From Bremia lactucae (taxonomy: Eukaryota; Oomycota; Peronosporomycetes; Peronosporales; Peronosporaceae), in the NCBI RefSeq assembly GCF_004359215.1, contig NW_027152182.1:160640-173232 (forward strand): DNA of 12,593 nucleotides. The letters run 5' to 3'. Each line of letters opens with the position of its first letter. The first letter of the stretch is position 1. Below the pieces are notes generated by a model. The model saw nothing but the letters and a program-made list of their open reading frames with translations. It did no database searches and was not told where the DNA came from. Positions 7,694 through 12,593 of this stretch are shown piece after piece. Both the position numbers and the translations under genes were made by a program.

Positions 7694-8577
7694 ATATCGA
7701 TTGGGCTCATTTCCCCATCTCTCCGATTATCATCGGGAGGTGGCAGGGCTTATGACGCAGGGACTTGGTGAACAAACCCCGGCCAGGCTCCTGGGTAGTC
7801 CTCCTGAGCAATATGTTGCTCAGTTGGAGCAGTTTGAGGCATTCGTCCTCGGACAGCGGAGAGCCGCGTCCGAGGCACAGAGCCATGCTGCGGCGGAGTC
7901 CGTCACTCAGACTCAGGATGAGCTGAGGCATGAGCAGGCTCAGAGCGAGGCTCTCAACAGGACTGTTGAGATGCTCTCTGCCCGGCCGCATCAGCCGAGG
8001 TCCATTCGGATGGACCTGCTTAAGTTTGATGGAACTGCAGCGCACACGATCGTCCACTGGCTTTTAGCCGTGGAGCAATGCGGTGTCAGCTCATCGAGGA
8101 CGACAGCCGGATGGTGTCGTTCGCCATGCTGCATCTGCGCGGTAAGGCCTCAGAGTGGGCTTACTCGTAGGTCCGATTCCGAAGCACATTAAGGTGCCCA
8201 CAATTATGAACGGACTACGGCATGGCCCATCGCGACAGGCCCTTTTCAGAAAGGTGCCGTCGACGATGGAAGAGGCAATCCAAATTGCCGAAGGTGAGGA
8301 GCAATCCTACAACAATGCCTCGGCGACAGCTTGGTATAAGCCGTCGGCCGAGAGGTCAGATGCCACTCCCACGGAGTTGGGCAGTGCAGACGTTGTCTGC
8401 TACAAGTGCGGCAAGCGCGGCCATATGATGGCTCGCTGCTATGCCAGGGTCCCTGCTGGGGCAAAGATTTCCAGCAAGAGGACTCCCTTCCCAAAGGGCG
8501 ATGGCAAGAACCTGCGTGCGAGACGCATGAGTTCTTCATCGACCACTAAGGGGTCGGGAAATGCAGGAACGCAGTAG
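7694..8577 (+). pseudogene. E2 gag, internally deleted, with CCHC zinc knuckle
   Basis: Gag forms the virus-like particle and binds element RNA. The frame opens after TAA 7691-7693; the first ATG is 7753. The N-terminal half is Gln/Glu/Ala-rich with coiled-coil character (EALNRTVEMLSARPH), then RMDLLKFDGTAAHTIVHWLL. A shift near 8084 leads to EDDSRMVSFAMLHLRGKASE and a stop at 8168-8170, matching the start of the retrotransposon gag capsid domain. The reading resumes in another frame as PIPKHIKVPTIMNGLRHGPS, TMEEAIQIAEGEEQSYN and the nucleocapsid knuckle CYKCGKRGHMMARC (8398-8439, CX2CX4HX4C intact), ending at TAG 8575-8577. Much of the capsid domain between these halves is missing, pointing to a deletion at about 8170. 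Confidence 0.88.
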
Positions 8578-8679
8578 GGGCCGAATGCCCTACTGACGCT
8601 GTGAAGCTACTACTGAGTTCAGAGTTATCGAGCAGATGGGTAGCTTAGTCCCTGAGGTACCAAAATTTCGGACCTAGGC

Positions 8680-9106
8680 CCTGCTGGTCTATAGCGCTCA
8701 AGTACGAGGCTATGACCAGGTGATGACCCTCCTGGTGAATTCGGGTGCATCACAGAATTTTGTAAAACTCGCGGCAATAAGAAAGAGACCGACGGTATTT
8801 GAGTTGCTTTGCCAGGATGTCAAGCGAGAAGAGGCGACCGTTCGTTAAGCGAACGGCGCGCTCGTAAAGTCTGAGGGAGTTCAAGTTGAGCTCGCCTTCA
8901 GCTTTAGTAACTTCTCTTGTACAGAGAAGTTCACAGTGCTAATCATGAAGAGTCCGTATGACCTCATCCTAGGCATGCCATGGTTGGCAAAACACCAACC
9001 ATGGATAGACTGGCGTACACGCACATTTGCAAACTCTACGCAGGACACCGGAAAGGATGTGCTCCTGCGAGAGGCCATGCACTTATGTCGTGTCAAACAC
9101 AGTTAA
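8680..9106 (+). pseudogene. E2 aspartic protease domain, catalytic Asp replaced
   Basis: The frame reads ALLVYSAQVRGYDQVMTLLV then NSGASQNFV; the family has DSGA/S here, so the catalytic Asp codon is AAT (8738-8740). The flap region follows, then the hydrophobic-Gly motif DLILGMPWL and KHQPWIDW (about 8964-9012), which ends retropepsins of this type. There is one stop, TAA 8846-8848, placed in the loop of a 7-bp hairpin (8838-8856), and TAA 9104-9106 ends the reading. The protease would cut the Gag-Pol precursor; this copy cannot. Identity rests on NSGAS plus ILGMPWL and its place between gag and RT. Confidence 0.88.
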
Positions 9107-9731
9107 GGGTTCGTTGAAGGGATGTCAGGTGATGCAAATTCCTACCCAGCTCGGAGAGGCTGGGGTAGTGAATAAGACTATGACAAATTGTCATGCGTCT
9201 AAATGTCCTGCACAGAGCCGAAAGCCAGGGCAGTAGACGGCGATCTGACAGGAAGTCAAGCGTCGCATGAACCAGCGCAGTGCCTAGATCCTGATGCAAT
9301 TGGAAGGGGTGCGTTAGACAGGAGAGCTACGACACCCGCTTCCCAGTCAAAGGTCGTGATTACTCGGAGAACGAGTACCCGACAGATTAGGACGATCAAA
9401 AGCACGTCTAAACGAGTGACCTTTGGATCAGATCCTATTGAAGAGGACAAGCCTTCGAACGAGGTTTTCGAGGCCGTCAAGACGAAATTGCGGAAGCATC
9501 CTCATTTGAGGTGCCCCAGAATGTCTTAAAATTTGCCGAGGAGATAGTTAGACCCCCGGAGATGTCGTAGGATATGATCCTTGCCGAATTAAAGGAAGGA
9601 AAGATCCACGAAATAGTCATGCCAGTTCCAGAAGAGAACTTTGTGGACTGTTGCTCGTCGTCCACAATGGACGAGAGCGTCCCAGAACGGACAAAAATAA
9701 AAGGTTCGCTGCTCAAGGATGGGATGCCTTG
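9107..9731 (+). pseudogene. E2 Pol: protease-to-RT linker
   Basis: The protease frame continues beyond 9106 with stops at 9170 and 9200 and then runs open to 9529. It is Ser/Thr/Arg-rich (TRRTSTRQIRTIKSTSKRV). Near 9480 the useful reading changes frame to DEIAEASSFEVPQN, FAEEIVRPPEM and AELKEGKIHEIVMP, with one TAG (9568-9570), and ends at TGA 9729-9731. No domain is expected here; this is the variable spacer of oomycete gypsy Pol. It shows no clear similarity to the E1 or E3 linkers. Confidence 0.6.
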
Positions 9732-10663
9732 AAAGACATTTCGTTCTTTGAGGCACTGTGGAAACATCGCGATGTGTTCCCAGAAGAAGTGCCGAGCCGC
9801 CTACTAGCAGATAGGGGCATCGAGCACGAGATAGACCTCGAACCTGGCACCAAGTATTGTGTGACCAGGCAATGGCCGTTGCCGAAAGAACAAGTCGATT
9901 ATATCGATGAGTTCTTCGACAAGCGAGCCAAGGCGGGACATGTGCGTGAGAGCAAATCGCCTCACTGCAGGCTGACCTTTTGTGTGCGTAAAGCCACAGG
10001 TGGATGGCACGTGGTTCATGTTTACTATAAGCTGAACATGGCGACCATACCGGCGCAAACGCCAATTCCGCGGAAAGATGTCTTGTTGAACTCCATGGAA
10101 AGTCAACTATCTTTTCCGCGTTGGATTTGAAGGATGGCTACTATCAGGTACTCATGAGAGAGTCCAATGTAGCCAAAACGGCAGTAAGCACCCCAAGCGG
10201 TATGCTTTGGGAGTGGCTTGTGATGCCCTGAGGTTTGAAAAACGCACCAGCGACATTTAACCTAGTGGCGGTTTACGTAATGCGTCAGCACCGTGCTTAC
10301 GCACCGCATTAATATGACAATGTATTCGTGCAGAGTAGGTCCGAGGACGGGCTGCGCGCAATAGAGTCGCACAAGCGTCATTTAGACGCTGTGTTGCAGA
10401 CTTAAAAGGACGCCTAATGGTACGTTAACTTGCAAAAGTGCGTCAAAGGGGTTCCCGAGATACCTGTGCTGGGCTGCATCGTGGGTACACATGGTGTACG
10501 AGCAGACCCAGACAAGGTAAAATCGGTAAAGGAATGGCCAATCTCACGGTATGTGAAGGATTTGCGCCAACTCATAGGGCTCGCTAATTACTTACATAAG
10601 TAAAGCAAGAATTATGCTGAGCAACTAAACCATTATCTGACCTTTTTAAAAAGGACACAGAAT
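9690..10663 (+). pseudogene. E2 Pol: reverse transcriptase up to RNase H entry
   Basis: The first frame (to 10130) holds WDALKDISFFEALWKHRDVF, HEIDLEPGTKYCV, QWPLPKEQV and VRKATGGWHVVHVYYKLNM. After a shift near 10100 the next frame gives STIFSALDLKDGYYQVLM with the first catalytic Asp, TPSGMLWEWLVMP, a stop (10229-10231) and GLKNAPATFN. The catalytic box reads stop-Y-D-N (10310-10321) where the family has Y-F/V-D-D, so the last Asp is Asn. Further stops at 10403-10405, 10415-10417 and 10601-10603 surround VPEIPVLGCIVGTHGVRADP and YVKDLRQLIGLANYLHK. The reading enters the RNase H lead (FLKRTQN) and is cut by the gap. The copy is inactive. Confidence 0.94.
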
Positions 10664-10763
10664 NNNNNNNNNNNNNNNNNNNNNNNNNNNNNNNNNNNNN
10701 NNNNNNNNNNNNNNNNNNNNNNNNNNNNNNNNNNNNNNNNNNNNNNNNNNNNNNNNNNNNNNN
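10664..10763. other. Assembly gap, 100 N
   Basis: Exactly 100 N, the conventional size for a gap of unknown length. The left side stops at the RNase H start of E2 and the right side begins inside its 3' LTR, so RNase H, integrase and any downstream gene may be hidden here. Confidence 0.97.
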
Positions 10764-11155
10764 ACATTAGGAGGGATGACGCCCAGCGTCATCCATGATG
10801 ACGGCTAGCGTCATCAGTTACGCGAGGTATCTATAAAGATACGCTCCCAATACATATTAAATGATATCTTTAGAGATAACATTTTGATTGGTAAAAATAG
10901 GTATTCGTATTTAATTCTATTAAATATAAATCAGTCTGAAAATTACTACCTACTTGGGAAGTGCGCACGAGGAGACGGATTACCGCTCCCGTGACGTCAC
11001 TCCACCAGAGTTCTTAGTGTGTTGGGTGAGGTCGCTTGCGCGCCCACCACAACTACCTCACTGCACGCAAGAGAAGCAGGCACAAACCGCTTCCTCGCTG
11101 TGCTAGGGTGTGTGCTTAAGTAGAGCGTGGCCGCATTACGACGTGCCCGCCTACA
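10764..11155 (+). repeat. E2 3' LTR, 3' part
   Basis: This stretch aligns with 7235-7627 over its full length and ends in the same GCCTACA. The left end is hidden by the gap. It starts with two tandem hairpin units: GGATGACG/CGTCATCC (10774-10794) and TGATGACG/CGTCATCA (10796-10816), each with an 8-bp stem and 5-nt loop; the 5' LTR retains only the second intact. The TATA box (10925-10931), inverted CCAAT box (10887-10891) and TGACGTCA (10992-10999) are conserved. It abuts E3 directly at 11156. Confidence 0.88.
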
Positions 11156-11690
11156 GTGTCTAACCCGACATCCGACAAGGAGTTACGTAACTCAACTTTC
11201 TTGTCCAGCGACCGTTTACGTGTCGCTTCACGTGCATTAGTAGGTTTTGAACCGAAATGCCTAGGCGAACCGCCAATAGTGTCATTATTGACACCCAGTA
11301 TAGTGCCACCTCGGCCGGCCACACTCGGTGGACTTAGACGTGCCACTCCACGTATCTCAGGGATATTATACCCTTGATGCCTTGGTGAACCGCCAATAGT
11401 GTCACTTTTGACACTCAGTATGGTGCCACCTCGGCCGACCACACTTGGTGGACTTAGCCGTGCCACTCCACGCATTTCAGGGATATTACACCCTTGATGA
11501 CTCGGCCTTAGGCCTACAATACTTTCAGCATTCTGTGAATCGTTATTAAGAACGAGTGTCACTCGACGGAGTACGTGCCGTTCCACCCCTTTTTCTGAGT
11601 CGGTCTCAGAATTAATGTTTACAACATTGGAGTTTCTTAACTCAGACATTCCAATGTCTTAAAAATTGACAGATTCAGTCAGTGATCCGC
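11156..11690 (-). pseudogene. E3 Pol: linker after protease, with tandem repeat
   Basis: The minus frame continues from the protease end through a TAA (about 11661-11663) into an open stretch from ATG 11649 down to 11156. It starts DIGMSELRNSNVVNI, then carries two 40-residue repeats containing NIPEIRGVARLSPPSV and GRGGTILG (DNA 11257-11496), and ends with Arg/Lys-rich sequence. The annotated stop lies beyond 11156, inside the E2 LTR, so that part of the frame is chance. Its place after the protease and the DIGMSE start fit the linker of oomycete gypsy Pol. No enzymatic motif is visible. Confidence 0.65.
11257..11496 (-). repeat. Two-copy 120-bp tandem repeat in E3 linker
   Basis: Copies 11257-11376 and 11377-11496 differ at 12 of 120 positions by direct comparison and encode two in-frame 40-residue units on the minus strand. 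Both retain the hairpin GTGTCA/TGACAC with different 4-nt loops (TTAT, CTTT). Confidence 0.9.
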
Positions 11691-12343
11691 GCCAATAGCG
11701 CTTTTGTTGCCAAGCAAAGGTGGGTTCATGACTTTCCAAAACTTTGCTAGGAACATTGCGCGTGGCGCCTAAGGTCTTATACCTCCAATCGATCCATGGC
11801 TCATGGCGTTCAAGCCAGGCCATACAAGGATGATATCATATCTCGAATCCAAACCAAGGACGAGACAGCGTTCCATACTGTCAAAGTCCAGATACTTTAT
11901 GCCTAGGTTCAATGGAACTTTAGGAACAGTGACACGAGTCCCAGTCTCTAAGGGAACAGTGATTATAACACTTTCATGCGCTTTAAGCGCCTCAACGTAT
12001 TGTTGATTTCCCCCAAGGGAAGGACGTCGAGCATAATTGCAAGACGCTCCTGAGTCAATGTAAATTGACCATAACTTATTAATGCCCTTTATAGTCGCTT
12101 GAGCGACTAACAGGCCAGGCTTGTACTCACGCCCGTTGCCATTACGCACCGAGTTAATTGGGGCTAGGTTCTGAATATTCTCACCTCCTGGAGGTTCAAC
12201 AGAGCCTAGGTCTTCCCCAGTAGGGCGCCCCGCACCTACTGGGTATCGACGTTTTCCCCGCACAGTGCCGGATCTCTGGTATAGGTCGGAGTTGGAGCTC
12301 TTTCGAGCGTTACGCGAATTTCGAAGCATCCCCCCATTCTTTG
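11650..12343 (-). pseudogene. E3 gag C-terminus and aspartic protease
   Basis: The minus-strand frame 12419-11769 carries gag-end sequence from 12343 (AKNGGMLRNSRNARKS, then GRPTGEDLGSVEPPGGENIQ), followed by the protease: LWSIYIDSGASCNYARR with an intact catalytic Asp, ETGTRVTVPKVPLNLG in the flap part, and LGLDSRYDIIL. A shift near 11835 moves the end into another frame that reads WIDWRYKTLGAT, EPTFAWQQKRYW and GSLTESVNF. The ATG at 12419 is not a true start: residues before 12344 are an out-of-frame reading of RT-entry DNA. No zinc knuckle is present because the junction removed it. The domain is a retropepsin that would process Gag-Pol. Confidence 0.88.
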
Positions 12344-12593
12344 CCCGGTTTGAGCTCGATCTCATGTCGAGTGCCTTTATCCTTAGGCAACTCGCATGGA
12401 ACTGCTTCAGGGAATACATCCCTGAATTGTATTAAATTCTCGTATAGATGATTTGTCTTGAGTGACACCCAACATTAGGTAGTATATCTCTCAATCCGAG
12501 TCTTCACATCGAAGACACTTTCGTCCATCGATGAGCTGCTGAGAACCCGTTCGTTCTCTGCAAAAATTACCGCTGACCGAATGTCGGTTACGT
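12344..12593 (-). pseudogene. E3: displaced linker end and RT entry block
   Basis: On the minus strand this reads MDESVFDVKTRIERYTT, one stop, WVSLKTNHLYENLIQFRDVF, then PKDKGTRHEIELKPG, the same block that opens RT in E1. The reading ends at the junction (12344), right after AACCGGG, and from there the DNA is gag-derived in another frame. It differs from E1 396-643 by scattered substitutions and small indels and lacks the E1 frameshift at 550. It forms one arm of a window-spanning inverted repeat. Confidence 0.88.

Larger units (their letters stand above)
7096..11155 (+). mobile_element. E2: decayed Ty3/gypsy retrotransposon with both LTRs
   Basis: The two ends are homologous: 7235-7627 aligns with 10764-11155 in the same orientation. 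Between them lie a primer binding site, gag with a zinc knuckle, aspartic protease, linker, and RT up to the start of RNase H, where an assembly gap begins. Integrase and the start of the 3' LTR must be in or lost at the gap. Its Pol differs from E1 throughout, so it is another family. Both catalytic Asp codons checked (protease 8738, RT 10319) read Asn, and gag carries a large internal deletion, so the copy is dead. Flanks do not show a clean target duplication (CCCTA before 7096, GTGTC after 11155). Confidence 0.9.
11156..12593 (-). mobile_element. E3: rearranged minus-strand copy of the E1 family
   Basis: Read on the minus strand, 12593-12344 matches E1 396-643 closely (linker end and RT entry). 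At 12344 the sequence jumps to gag-end and protease sequence (12343-11650) and then to the protease-RT linker (to 11156). In an intact element protease precedes RT, so the order is scrambled by a rearrangement. E3 is cut at the left by the E2 LTR end and at the right by the window edge. No LTR of this family is seen at either edge. Confidence 0.8.

Noticed and set aside
7707..8057. Minus-strand 116-codon frame opposite E2 gag.
   Set aside because: Mirrors the gag N-terminal frame; sense strand has clear gag features.
9589..10106. Two long minus-strand open frames (158 and 100 codons) opposite the E2 RT.
   Set aside because: They lie fully across conserved RT motifs on the + strand and have no recognisable features; shadows of a conserved coding region.
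11156..12006. Plus-strand open frames of 67-73 codons at 11156 and 11803.
   Set aside because: Opposite to the clear minus-strand linker and protease of E3; shadows.
1..12593. Regularly spaced hairpins considered as a CRISPR array, integron or REP-type array.
   Set aside because: The hairpins differ in sequence from one another, have no common repeat unit or spacer length, and lie inside retrotransposon coding sequence.

Overview
The window looks like a repeat-rich accessory region of an oomycete nuclear genome (Peronosporales type: Phytophthora or a downy mildew). The main reason is the Ty3/gypsy Pol sequence: the RT entry block around FRDVFPE, HEIELKPG and QWPLP, the integrase core, a C-terminal chromodomain, and an acidic insert between integrase core and C-terminus are the form I know from oomycete chromoviruses. 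No host gene, tRNA, rRNA, CRISPR array or bacterial-type operon is visible. A run of 100 N (10664-10763) marks an assembly gap. All coding sequence seen is retrotransposon-derived and decayed by stops and one-base frameshifts.

Layout. (1) Element E1, + strand, 1 to about 5225: protease-RT linker, RT, RNase H, integrase, C-terminal module and chromodomain (pol ends at 3979), then about 1 kb holding a decayed ANTISENSE coding tract (4986 down to about 4000), a polypurine tract and the start of a 3' LTR at 5097. (2) E4 remnant: + strand integrase fragment (about 5265-5520), a second decayed antisense tract (about 6470 down to 5575), a polypurine tract and an LTR 6591-7067 with TGTAGC/GCTACA termini. 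(3) Element E2, + strand, 7096-11155: 5' LTR, primer binding site, gag with a CCHC knuckle, protease, RT, assembly gap, 3' LTR. (4) Element E3, minus strand, 11156-12593: the E1 family in opposite orientation but in scrambled order, with a piece of the RT entry region placed before the gag/protease part.

The strongest unexplained signal is not a gene. The DNA, above all E1, is packed with short perfect inverted repeats with very small loops (arms 5-12 bp). They occur in coding and non-coding parts, in several reading frames, and in more than one element family. By eye I count 29 with arms of at least 8 bp and loops of at most 12 nt, where about 2-3 would be expected by chance. Between related copies (two LTRs, a 120-bp tandem repeat, E1 against E3) several stems persist while loops change. 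The second notable signal is the repeated order pol (+), antisense gene (-), polypurine tract, LTR, seen in two unrelated remnants.
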